From: a bacterium
GTDB lineage: Bacteria > CSSED10-310 > JAJRTK01
Direction of reading: 5' to 3'
DNA: 15,515 nucleotides
Assembly (NCBI GenBank): GCA_024278345.1
Contig: JAJRTK010000549.1
Location: forward strand, 1 to 15,515
In this document: one piece after another, positions 7,261-13,969 of the stretch
Layout of the letters: each line of letters opens with the position of its first letter
Position numbering within the stretch: the stretch's first letter is position 1
Made by a program: the position numbers and the translations under genes
Notes under the pieces: model-generated
Databases searched by the model: none
Seen by the model: the letters and a program-made list of their open reading frames with translations, nothing else
What the model was told of the DNA's origin: nothing

Positions 7261-7716
7261 ATGGCCTTTCGGGCGAAAATGAAGGTGCGCTTCGGAGATA
7301 TCGACCATGCCGGGATAGTCTATTATCCAAGGTTCGCCAAGTTCTTTCACGAATCCCTGGAAGATTTCTTCGACGACGAGCTCCAGCTCCCGTACGCGAA
7401 GTTCCTAGATATTGATCGCCTTGGGTTTCCCACGGTTCATCTTGATTTGCAGTTTTTCAGTCCCGTTCGTTTCGGGGATCGCCTTGAAGTGGAGGTGCGG
7501 ATCGAAAAGATCGGCCGAACCTCCGTCCGATGGCGCCACGACATCTTCGTCGTGGGCAGGGACGGCCCCGTGGTGACCGGCTTTATCACCACGGTTCTGG
7601 TGGACATGGACAGCTTGCAAAAGAGGGAAATCCCCTCGTGGCTTCGGGAAACCTTTATCCGCTATCAGGAAAGGTGCCTGGAGAACTTCGCCTCGCGAGA
7701 CGCCCTCAGCTCATGA
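7261..7716 (+). CDS. Hotdog-fold acyl-CoA thioesterase (4HBT/YbgC-like)
   Basis: This 151-residue single-domain protein hydrolyses an acyl-CoA or related thioester in the cytoplasm. The N-terminal active-site signature of the 4-hydroxybenzoyl-CoA thioesterase family is clear: VRFGDIDHAGIVYYPRFAKF, with D15 at the catalytic position before the hydrophobic helix (FFHESLEDFF). The hotdog strands follow (VHLDLQFFSPVRFGDRLEVE, then TGFITTVLVDMD). The substrate cannot be read from sequence; YbgC-type short acyl-CoA or 4-hydroxybenzoyl-CoA are possibilities. ATG 7261 is chosen because the domain begins there and GGAG lies 6 bases upstream. The 81 codons open upstream in the same frame run through repeat copy B and look non-coding. 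No tol-pal or aromatic-degradation genes are adjacent to narrow the role. Confidence 0.92.
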   Translation: MAFRAKMKVRFGDIDHAGIVYYPRFAKFFHESLEDFFDDELQLPYAKFLDIDRLGFPTVHLDLQFFSPVRFGDRLEVEVRIEKIGRTSVRWRHDIFVVGRDGPVVTGFITTVLVDMDSLQKREIPSWLRETFIRYQERCLENFASRDALSS

Positions 7717-7867
7717 TTTCCAACTGAAGCGCGTTTCCTTCTTTTGGTCGTGGTACCCCTGCTCTGTGGCCTAAAGGTGTGCCGCCCCTGAGCTTCGGTA
7801 CATCCGGGGGAAATGGGCATCCCCCAAACGCCACTCCCGTGATCGGCGTCCTATCCTTCACGTGGGC

Positions 7868-8467
7868 TCAAAGCCAGATGGTCACCCCGGGGCGAAGGCT
7901 CCAAAATCGGAAACTGCTTCCGGACACATTGCTATCCACGCGCCGGATTTCCAGGTCGAAGCTGACCTTGGAGAGCTTGATGCCAAAGCCGCTCAGGAAG
8001 ATGAGCCCCTGATTCCACCCATCACCGCTGCCAGAGCCATCGAAGAGAGAGCCACTTTTTCGGAGCTCGAAGCCCAGTCCTACGTAGGGTCGAAATGGCA
8101 ACGCGGGGCGGGCCTTGACGTACGCAAATCCCGCGTTCTTGTCTACGACTCCGATCTTGCCTTCCTCCAGGATTGCCTCCCCGCCGACCCCCACGGACAA
8201 GGGCCCAAAGAATCGCCACTCCACTGCAAGATCCGCCACTCCCGTGGTCCAAGTCGAATCGACGCCCTCCGAGTCCTCCGTGAGCACGGCCCCGCCCAGA
8301 TGGCCCACGAGCCGCAGGCTTCCAGCTTGCACCGGCGCGCCCGTGAAGAATTGCAGGCAGACCACCAGCAGCCCGGCCAGCCCAAGCTCTACGGTCGGGA
8401 TTCTTGCCGCGGATTGGTGGGAGGATCTCAATTCCTGACAAGATACCGGAGCTTGAATCGAATTCAC
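7868..8467 (-). CDS. Predicted outer-membrane beta-barrel protein
   Basis: This 199-residue protein belongs to no family I recognise. An N-terminal hydrophobic segment (LGLAGLLVVCLQFF, about 28-41) followed by TGAPVQAG looks like a signal peptide, though the preceding 25-residue n-region is long. The rest alternates polar and hydrophobic residues with glycine and aromatics, as in small barrels: LRLVGHLGGAVL, ADLAVEWRFFGPLSVGVGGE, ARPALPFRPYVGLGFEL and a final strand RFWSLRPGVTIWL. The size suggests about eight strands. The start is GTG 8467 with AAGGAGG five bases upstream, a strong ribosome-binding site. It lies 154 bp downstream of HtrA on the same strand, a plausible though unproven link, since Deg-type proteases handle misfolded outer-membrane proteins. 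It faces the thioesterase gene tail to tail. Confidence 0.75.
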   Translation of the reverse strand: MNSIQAPVSCQELRSSHQSAARIPTVELGLAGLLVVCLQFFTGAPVQAGSLRLVGHLGGAVLTEDSEGVDSTWTTGVADLAVEWRFFGPLSVGVGGEAILEEGKIGVVDKNAGFAYVKARPALPFRPYVGLGFELRKSGSLFDGSGSGDGWNQGLIFLSGFGIKLSKVSFDLEIRRVDSNVSGSSFRFWSLRPGVTIWL

Positions 8468-8621
8468 AGTGGCCTCCTTATGAATTGCCCGCTTTTTCTC
8501 CTGCGCCGGGACGCAGAGGTAACTCTCGCAACTTAGACGCCATGGGAACTCCGTTTCAAACAGGCCATCGCTTCCTTGAAGGAATCCCGGGTGAACCCCG
8601 GGGATGGAGAACCAAGAATCT

Positions 8622-10019
8622 TCAGAGCTTTCCCTTCAGAGAGACAAACAGGCTTTCTCCCTTTCGCTTCACCAGAAGCAGCAGCCGCTTCGAGTCTTGG
8701 AGTGCGCTCAGAAGCTCCGCGGCCGTCTCGATCCGCTTGCGGTTGACTTCGATGATCAGGTCTCCAGTTTTTAGGCCAGCATCCGCCGCGGTGGATTCTT
8801 TTTCGATCTCCGTGATCACGAAACCGGAGTCCCCCCCAATTTCGTATCTTTTTCTGAGCTCACCAGATATCGGCTCCAGAGTGATTCCAAGCCCCTCGGG
8901 GCGAAGGATGCTCTCGGGGCGGCCGCTCCGGGCCGTGATGGCGATTTCACCGGGACGCTCCAAAATGACGATAGTCATCTTCCGGGGCGCAGTCTCGCCC
9001 TCCCGGAGAACCGAGATCGATAGAGTGGCCCCTATTTTGGCCCTTGATATGGCGAACAAAAGTTGCTTCGTGTTATGGACGTCCTTCCCATCGAAAGAGA
9101 TCACGATGTCGCTCTTGAGCAGGCCTGCATCCGCGGCTGGCGAGTGTTTCCAGACCTCCGTGACCATCGCTCCCTGGCGAGAGTCGAGGTTCCGTTCCTT
9201 CAGGTCCTCCCGCTCTAGGTCCCGAAGGGTCAAACCGGCCCAGCCACGGATAATTTTCCCCTTCTCCCGTAATTCCTGAAGAATATCCTTGATCCGGTTG
9301 ATGGGGATGGCGAATCCAATCCCGTTGGACCCGCCGGAGGAGCTGATAATCGCCGTGTTGATGCCGATGACGCGGCCTTGCACATCGAAGAGGGGGCCGC
9401 CGCTGTTGCCCCGATTGATGGCTGCGTCGGTCTGGATGTAACTGTCGAAAACACCGGTGTTGATGTCTCTGCCCAGGGCGCTGACGATTCCGGCGCTCAC
9501 GGAATGAGACAGGCCGTATGGACTGCCGATGGCCAAGACCCAATCACCGATCTCGATGCCTGCCGAATCCCCCAATTGACCGGCCTGAAGCGGGTGCTCG
9601 GCCGCAACTTTCAAAAGCGCGATATCAAGGAGTGAATCGCTGGCCAGGAGGCTGGCATCGAAAACAGTCCCATCGGTGAGCGTGACTTCGATGGAGTCCG
9701 CACCGGCCACGACGTGGTGGTTCGTGACGATAGTGCCGTCGGAATCGATGATGAGGCCGCTGCCCATACCCTGACGGTGTTGCTCGGGGTGATTGGGCAC
9801 GCGGCGGTAAAACCGGAAGAGCGGTGCTTCCTGCTTGGCCTCTTCAACGACATCTATCGTGATGTTGACAACACAGGGCATTTGCGCTCGGGCGATGTCC
9901 CGGAAGGTGTTCAACGTCAGAGGCGCATCGATGTCGTCAGGCGGGGCGCCGTGGGTAGGTGCCACGAAAGGCGGCAGGAGAAGCAACGTTGCCACGAGGG
10001 GCAGGAAAATAGCGAACAT
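8622..10019 (-). CDS. htrA: HtrA/Deg-type periplasmic serine protease with two PDZ domains
   Basis: This 465-residue ATP-independent protease/chaperone acts on unfolded envelope proteins. A signal peptide begins at the chosen ATG (MFAIFLPLVATLLLLPPFV, then APTHG). The trypsin-like domain has the full triad: H102 in VTNHHVV, D132 in DSLLDIALLK and S206 in GNSGGPL, plus the LA-loop region PLFRFYRRVP. PDZ1 (about 258-351, GWAGLTLRDLERED and SPAADAGLLKSDIVISFDGK) and PDZ2 (about 371-461, LGITLEPIS and STAADAGLKTGDLIIEVNRK) follow, the DegP/DegQ layout. Start 10019 is preferred because it creates the signal peptide and has GGAG seven bases upstream. The frame stays open for 71 codons upstream, but that part is a remnant of another protein (separate entry). 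Regulation is not visible. Confidence 0.96.
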   Translation of the reverse strand: MFAIFLPLVATLLLLPPFVAPTHGAPPDDIDAPLTLNTFRDIARAQMPCVVNITIDVVEEAKQEAPLFRFYRRVPNHPEQHRQGMGSGLIIDSDGTIVTNHHVVAGADSIEVTLTDGTVFDASLLASDSLLDIALLKVAAEHPLQAGQLGDSAGIEIGDWVLAIGSPYGLSHSVSAGIVSALGRDINTGVFDSYIQTDAAINRGNSGGPLFDVQGRVIGINTAIISSSGGSNGIGFAIPINRIKDILQELREKGKIIRGWAGLTLRDLEREDLKERNLDSRQGAMVTEVWKHSPAADAGLLKSDIVISFDGKDVHNTKQLLFAISRAKIGATLSISVLREGETAPRKMTIVILERPGEIAITARSGRPESILRPEGLGITLEPISGELRKRYEIGGDSGFVITEIEKESTAADAGLKTGDLIIEVNRKRIETAAELLSALQDSKRLLLLVKRKGESLFVSLKGKL

Positions 10020-10232
10020 CGGTTTCTCCGTCGAGGCGGCTTCATCTGTCTGAAAACCGTCGGTGACCATCACGCGGACGCCCAGTCCTTCACCACCCTT
10101 CAGCAGCTTCTTGTCAAGGGTGAGGCTCGTCCCGTTGAGATACTCCGCGACCGGCTCCCAAGTCTCTCCCTGGCCCACGAATACCGCGAAGGACAAACTT
10201 TGTGAGCCACTGTCCTCGGCCGTCCAGGATAC
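10020..10232 (-). pseudogene. Remnant of an Ig-like C-terminal domain from an exported protein
   Basis: Immediately after an in-frame TAG (10233-10235), the frame leading into HtrA reads VSWTAEDSGSQSLSFAVFVG, followed by GETWEPVAEYL, NGTSLTLDKKLLKGGEG and VRVMVTDGFQTDEAAS. This matches the pattern of Ig/fibronectin-like domains at the ends of large exported proteins (x-V-x-W-T-A-x-D, then G-x-T-W, then R-V-x-x-x-D-G). Upstream of the TAG I cannot follow the domain. There is no good start codon and ribosome-binding site for this piece alone. I take it as the tail of a decayed gene joined in frame to HtrA. It could be annotated wrongly as an N-terminal extension of HtrA, but the signal peptide at 10019 argues against that. 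Confidence 0.65.
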
Positions 10233-10235
10233 CTA

Positions 10236-10734
10236 GATGGTGTCGCCTAGGGCGCCAGCGGGACGCCGCCAACGGTCACAAACCCCTGGCGCTCCGGCGA
10301 GGCTCTTGGACATCCGCTCTGGCACGGCAGGCCAAATCGCGAGCAACTTCCCGGGGGAGAGCCTTCACTCAAGAGGCCTGGGGAGGTTGACCAAGAAAAA
10401 GCCTAACACAGAATTGGCCTGTCGGGAAGATAGCTGCGCTCCGGTTTCGGGTGGTGCTCCGGCCTTCGGGCAATGGATCGAGAGCGGCGACAATGGCGAG
10501 CAGCGGGTGCCGCGGGGAACTCGTGCCAAAGGCACGGGTCGATGCCGATGGGAGCGGAACGTAACGCAAGGAAATTACCGAGATCCGCGCCCTAGGCAAA
10601 GAGCACGATCCAAAACCAGCGCCAAGCCCTGCTTGCCGAGACTCCTCCAAGACCACCCACAACCTCTTCCAACGTATGGCGTTTCATGATGAGTTCAGAG
10701 GAACTGCACCCAAAATCGGTAGAGTCAGAAATAA
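10236..10734. other. Intergenic region with repeat copy C, otherwise no gene seen
   Basis: This 499-bp stretch lies between the Ig-like remnant and the glycosidase tail, both leftward. It may contain further decayed coding sequence next to the remnant, but no recognisable domain can be read in any frame. The only definite structure is dispersed repeat copy C at 10473-10575. No T-tailed terminator for the glycosidase gene is evident. Confidence 0.55.
10473..10575 (-). repeat. Dispersed intergenic repeat, copy C
   Basis: Read on the minus strand, it has TTGCGTTACGTTCCGCTCCC, ATCGGCATCGACC, the hairpin CGTGCC-TTT-GGCACG, AGTTCCCCGCG and then CCGCTGCTCGCCATTGTCG followed by CCGCTCTCG. It is the most complete copy, combining the B/F-type middle with the A/D-type tail. 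It points towards HtrA. Confidence 0.82.
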
Positions 10735-10904
10735 CTACGCTTCTGGATCCGAACGGCGCCGCTTTCTACGTTCGAGACACATGGAAAGAAGCAATACGAT
10801 CATAAGAGTCGGGATGGCGTAGCTGTAAGCAGGAACGTTCGTCACACACCCTCGGAAGTCTCTCAAGTTGGGACGCAACTGATCGAAGTCTGAAGCCACA
10901 CTTT
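10735..10904 (-). pseudogene. Out-of-frame C-terminal anchor of the glycosidase
   Basis: In the frame one base away from the glycosidase, the minus strand reads SVASDFDQLRPNLRDF, then NVPAYSYAIPTLMIVLLLSM and CLERRKRRRSDPEA, ending at TAG 10735-10737. This looks like the natural end of the enzyme: a last barrel segment, a proline-rich link, one hydrophobic helix and a basic cluster, as in C-terminal sorting/anchor tails such as IPTL-CTERM. Restoring one A in the AAA run at 10902-10904 would join it to the enzyme as YRSKSVASDFD. It is not translated as the sequence stands. Confidence 0.75.
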
Positions 10905-13073
10905 GGAGCGGTAGCTCCAGTACAGCAAGCCTTCGTACCCACCTTGACAGGCAGCATCCAGAAAATCTCCCGGTGGGTGAACCGTGTCTTTTGTCGGAAC
11001 CTCGCCGATGAACACTGGCTTGTCCAACCCCAAAGTGCAAGCTGGAGGCCACGGCAATGGCTCCTCAGATGCAAAGGGATCGTACCAGTGAAACTGGTAG
11101 ATATCCATGTTTCTGTTTTGCCACTCCCGAAGCCACTTGAGCCGGGCACTGCCTACTGTCACGCTTTGACTGGGACACACCTCATGGATGACCAACGCGC
11201 AAGCTTCTACGAAGTCCTTCATTTGGACGCTAGTAACGGGATCACTCGCTTGGCGGCGGCCCGATCTCGGTTCAACATAGCTGGTAGGCAGGTCGGTAAT
11301 CGCCCACTCAGGCTCATTGATGATGTCCCAAGCCCAGAATACGTCCGTTCGACCGCAGTACCGTTGGATCAGTGGGCGCAGGGCATTGTCCAGGAAAGTT
11401 TGGCGCTTGGCGGGATCCCGAATAACATCAGAATGGCCACCCACCCGCACATCTCCAACCAGTTCTGCCTCGTTGAGCCAGCCGTAGTCCAATAAAACGG
11501 GCACAAGGAGCAATCCGTATTGCTCGGCCGTTTGCACTAAAACGTCGAAGTCCTCGAAGAAACTCTCCTCAAGCCCTGCCACTGAACCGTCAGGGGCGAA
11601 TTCTGGCGATGCGGCGCCGTTCCCAAAAATGAAGACCCGCACCCCTTTCCTGTCCCAGTTGGAGATGGTATCACTGATGTCTTCAAAGTCTCTATCTATC
11701 TCTAGGCGTTCAAAATCGAAGGTCACTGCTGGTTGGGTGTCAATGACGTAGTTGTCTAGGAAGACAGTTCCAACCACATCATTAGAGTTCGGGTTGATGC
11801 CCATTTTAAAGCCCACAGCGATGATCTTGGAAGGATCGAAGCACGGATCCGCCCATCCGGCAGGGCCAGATAGGTTGGCCGTAAGTTGACACCAGTCAGT
11901 CTCACACACCGGATTGATGTTGTTCAAGACGGAATAGAACGAACACCATCCTTCGCTCTTGGCGAACAACTGGACGCCGTTTCGCGCTGCCTGGTTTCCA
12001 GCGCTGCCGGGAGGTAGGTGGTACCGAGCGCCCAAAGTGACTCCCGTCAGGTCCCAAGGTATAATCACTCCTTTTGTTCCATGATTCTGAAGATCGATGT
12101 ACACCTCACCATTCTTTTTCTCGGAGTTGCCAACGAGGTCAGCTTGGATGCAGAGCGATTGCTGGCCACCATACGCTGCGTCACTGCAAGGGCGGGCGTC
12201 AGTGAACCCGAGGCTGCCTGAATAGATCTGGTAAGTCCATCCGCCCGTCGATAGACCATCATGTCCCCACTTATTCTCGCCGTAGTCGTGACTATGGGCG
12301 ATCCAGGGGTAGTTGATCCCAACGGTGAAAGTGTTCCGATCCGGAGCGTACTTCGGGGGCAGTCCTGGTATTGGTGTTAGCGTAGGAGTTGATGTGGGGG
12401 TTGATGGTGATAGGGGGCCGGCGAGCCCGAGGGTCTGGGTGCTGATAAACGCGACATAGGGTCTACCCTGACTATCGAGAGTCAATGCGGACCCGCGACT
12501 CATGTCGTTCGATGGGAACGTCCTGTAGACGGTCCAAGAACCGTCCTTGACAGCATAATTCAGAGTTTGGGTAGCGCTATGGTTGACGTATGTGACCTGT
12601 AGGGCTCCGTCTTCCGCAGCGACAAGAGACGTAAGGAGTGTCGAGGAAATCGGTAGATCCTCTATCCCGTATATCTCACCACGGCTCCACTGCGGCGGCC
12701 GACCATCCTCAACGTAGCGCGGGACTACGCCTCCGGTGTCCGGCTCTCCTCGTCCTTGGTGGAAACGCGCCTCAGACCGCCTCGTCACGATCCTTGATGA
12801 GATATCCGGACTTGAAGGGTCGTTGGGATCGACTTTGGAGTAGATGGCATCAAACTCGTCGAGGGTTGAATTGTAGACCATCTGGACAGCATCATCCGCG
12901 GTCAACCCATCATCGATCTTCGTGACAGGTTGAGAATACGTCGTGATGGCAAGGAGTAGAGATCCGAGTGCAACTCCCGCTTGGACGAAATGGAATTGAA
13001 ACGGGCATGTCGATGGTGAAATGGAACGGTGGCCGTAGAACAGATAGCTTCGCTGCTTGGTCGAATCGGACAT
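10863..13073 (-). CDS. Exported glycosidase, cellulase-like (GH5/clan A) barrel, frameshifted at its end
   Basis: As read, this is a 736-residue enzyme. It starts at ATG 13073, with AGGAGG seven bases upstream. A membrane/signal segment (VQAGVALGSLLLAITTYSQ, about 30-48) marks export. Residues 55-215 resemble a short beta-propeller-like region (GSALTLDSQGRPYVAFIS). A Pro/Thr linker follows (about 221-240). The barrel begins with TFTVGINYPWIAHSHDYG (about 248-265). A Cys- and Asn-rich beta-sandwich of about 165 residues, probably a carbohydrate-binding module, interrupts it. The barrel then resumes (KGVRVFIFGNG), with acid/base glutamate E587 in WDIINEPEW and nucleophile E691 in VFIGEVPT. The gene ends early at 10863 because of a one-base shift near 10902. 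Substrate is probably a beta-mannan or beta-glucan, which I infer only from the fold. Confidence 0.85.
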   Translation of the reverse strand: MSDSTKQRSYLFYGHRSISPSTCPFQFHFVQAGVALGSLLLAITTYSQPVTKIDDGLTADDAVQMVYNSTLDEFDAIYSKVDPNDPSSPDISSRIVTRRSEARFHQGRGEPDTGGVVPRYVEDGRPPQWSRGEIYGIEDLPISSTLLTSLVAAEDGALQVTYVNHSATQTLNYAVKDGSWTVYRTFPSNDMSRGSALTLDSQGRPYVAFISTQTLGLAGPLSPSTPTSTPTLTPIPGLPPKYAPDRNTFTVGINYPWIAHSHDYGENKWGHDGLSTGGWTYQIYSGSLGFTDARPCSDAAYGGQQSLCIQADLVGNSEKKNGEVYIDLQNHGTKGVIIPWDLTGVTLGARYHLPPGSAGNQAARNGVQLFAKSEGWCSFYSVLNNINPVCETDWCQLTANLSGPAGWADPCFDPSKIIAVGFKMGINPNSNDVVGTVFLDNYVIDTQPAVTFDFERLEIDRDFEDISDTISNWDRKGVRVFIFGNGAASPEFAPDGSVAGLEESFFEDFDVLVQTAEQYGLLLVPVLLDYGWLNEAELVGDVRVGGHSDVIRDPAKRQTFLDNALRPLIQRYCGRTDVFWAWDIINEPEWAITDLPTSYVEPRSGRRQASDPVTSVQMKDFVEACALVIHEVCPSQSVTVGSARLKWLREWQNRNMDIYQFHWYDPFASEEPLPWPPACTLGLDKPVFIGEVPTKDTVHPPGDFLDAACQGGYEGLLYWSYRSKVWLQTSISCVPT

Positions 13074-13128
13074 GTATGAGCCTCCTAATCTTGCCACGAT
13101 CAGAAACAAAACGGCTAGATCTGACAGC

Positions 13129-13150
13129 GAGGGAACTTCACCATTCCCTC
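13129..13150. promoter_or_regulatory. Inverted repeat upstream of the glycosidase
   Basis: GAGGGAA and TTCCCTC form a perfect 7-bp inverted repeat with an 8-nt spacer, centred about 66 bp upstream of the glycosidase start codon. The position suits an operator or a 5' untranslated hairpin. No promoter elements could be placed with confidence, so the role is open. Confidence 0.3.
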
Positions 13151-13409
13151 AACGAAGGATCACCTGATCATTACGCGTCGGTGGCGCTTGCTCTCCGCGG
13201 GGTATCCAAGCAAAGCGGGACAACGGGTCGCCGGGGAAAAAACTTGGCCTCGGGCAACGCCGCGCTCCGCTCGGCGGGTCACGTTTGCGTGACTCGAAGG
13301 GTCACGCCTCGCGTTACCCGGCGGTTGTCCGGGGACTCTGTCCCCGGTCCCCAGGCAGGGCTTCGCCCTGCACCCACCAGGGAGCCAGCTCCCTGGACGT
13401 ACGTGGATG

Positions 13410-13428
13410 GACGCTGCGCGTCTTTTTT
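13410..13428 (+). terminator. Intrinsic terminator 1 of a tandem pair
   Basis: The stem GACGC/GCGTC has loop TGC and is followed directly by six T. No rightward gene lies upstream in this window, so it may belong to the hairpin-array element or insulate the membrane-protein gene at 13970. Confidence 0.6.
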
Positions 13429-13430
13429 CT

Positions 13431-13450
13431 ACGCTGCGCGTCTTTTTTTT
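13431..13450 (+). terminator. Intrinsic terminator 2 of a tandem pair
   Basis: The stem ACGC/GCGT has loop TGC and is followed by C and eight T. Its first 18 bases are identical to 13411-13428, so the terminator has been duplicated in tandem. Confidence 0.6.
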
Positions 13451-13523
13451 CATTCTTCGGGGTGGTCCGATTGGTCTCCATGAGTGTCAAGTAGATACCC
13501 CAGAAACACGGCGATTTGATAGG

Positions 13524-13969
13524 TTTCGGAGTTTTCAACTTCCTTCCATCATGCTCGGCGTCTCGCTCTGCTCGGCACCGCGTTTTCCCTTTTCTTTTCC
13601 TGCTCTGTGCCGCCTACGCGGATATCCGGATGTTCGGGTCCATGGAGAGGCAGCCCTGCTCGGTGGCACTTCCGGGGCAACCGCCGGAAAAAGCGGCGAC
13701 AATGGCGAGCAGCGGTCGGCCGGATGGCCGCCGATGGGAGCGGACCGCAACACAGAAAAAAGGGTTCCGAGAACAGTCCAAACCAAGAGCAGGATTCCCC
13801 TGGCCTCAAACTTGATTTTCAGCTTGGCGTTCACATTCCCTTTGCGGGATGATAAAAGATCTGATGCCTGGAAGATCCGGGTCCATCACTGGCCGACCGG
13901 TCCGTTGCCGCTTTCCAAGCGGGATTCACCAAAAAGAGGGCCGGCCATGTTCCGTAGGAAGGTGCGACT
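13524..13969. other. Intergenic region before the membrane-protein gene
   Basis: This 446-bp stretch follows the composite element and contains repeat copy D. Open frames cross it on both strands, but they run through repeats and hairpins and show no domain. The ribosome-binding site of the next gene (AGGAAGG, seven bases before 13970) is the only other feature I can support. Confidence 0.6.
13690..13763 (-). repeat. Dispersed intergenic repeat, copy D
   Basis: Read on the minus strand, it has a T-rich head (TTTTTTCTGTGTTGCGG), the core TCCGCTCCCATCGGCGGCC, the hairpin GGCC-ATCC-GGCC and the tail CCGCTGCTCGCCATTGTCG followed by CCGC. The tail is identical to copy C over this stretch. It points towards the glycosidase, although the composite element lies between. 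Confidence 0.8.

Larger units (their letters stand above)
13199..13523 (+). repeat. Composite hairpin-array element, copy 1
   Basis: The left motif GGGGTATCCAAGCAAAGCGG continues to 13222. Eight consecutive hairpins follow: CGCCGcGC/GCtCGGCG (13258-13276), GTCACG/CGTGAC (13278-13293), GGGTcACGC/GCGTtACCC (13299-13319), CCGGGGAC/GTCCCCGG (13329-13347), GCAGGGC/GCCCTGC (13355-13371), CCAGGGAG/CTCCCTGG (13377-13396) and two T-tailed hairpins ending at 13450. Six of the eight loops are exactly 3 nt. The right motif AAACACGGCGATTTGATAGG ends the unit (13504-13523). Just before it, GATACCCC (13494-13501) is the inverse of GGGGTATC at the left end. Both motifs recur in the same order at 15327-15510. 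Confidence 0.75.

Noticed and set aside
8404-9279. 291-codon plus-strand frame opposite HtrA
   Set aside because: Antisense to the protease PDZ region and serine/arginine-rich; typical shadow in GC-rich DNA.
10944-11495. 183-codon plus-strand frame opposite the glycosidase
   Set aside because: It lies antisense to the catalytic motifs WDIINEPEW and VFIGEVPT, which fixes the real strand.
13258-13450. Possible CRISPR array
   Set aside because: The units are palindromes with different sequences and no constant repeat or regular spacers, and no cas gene is present.
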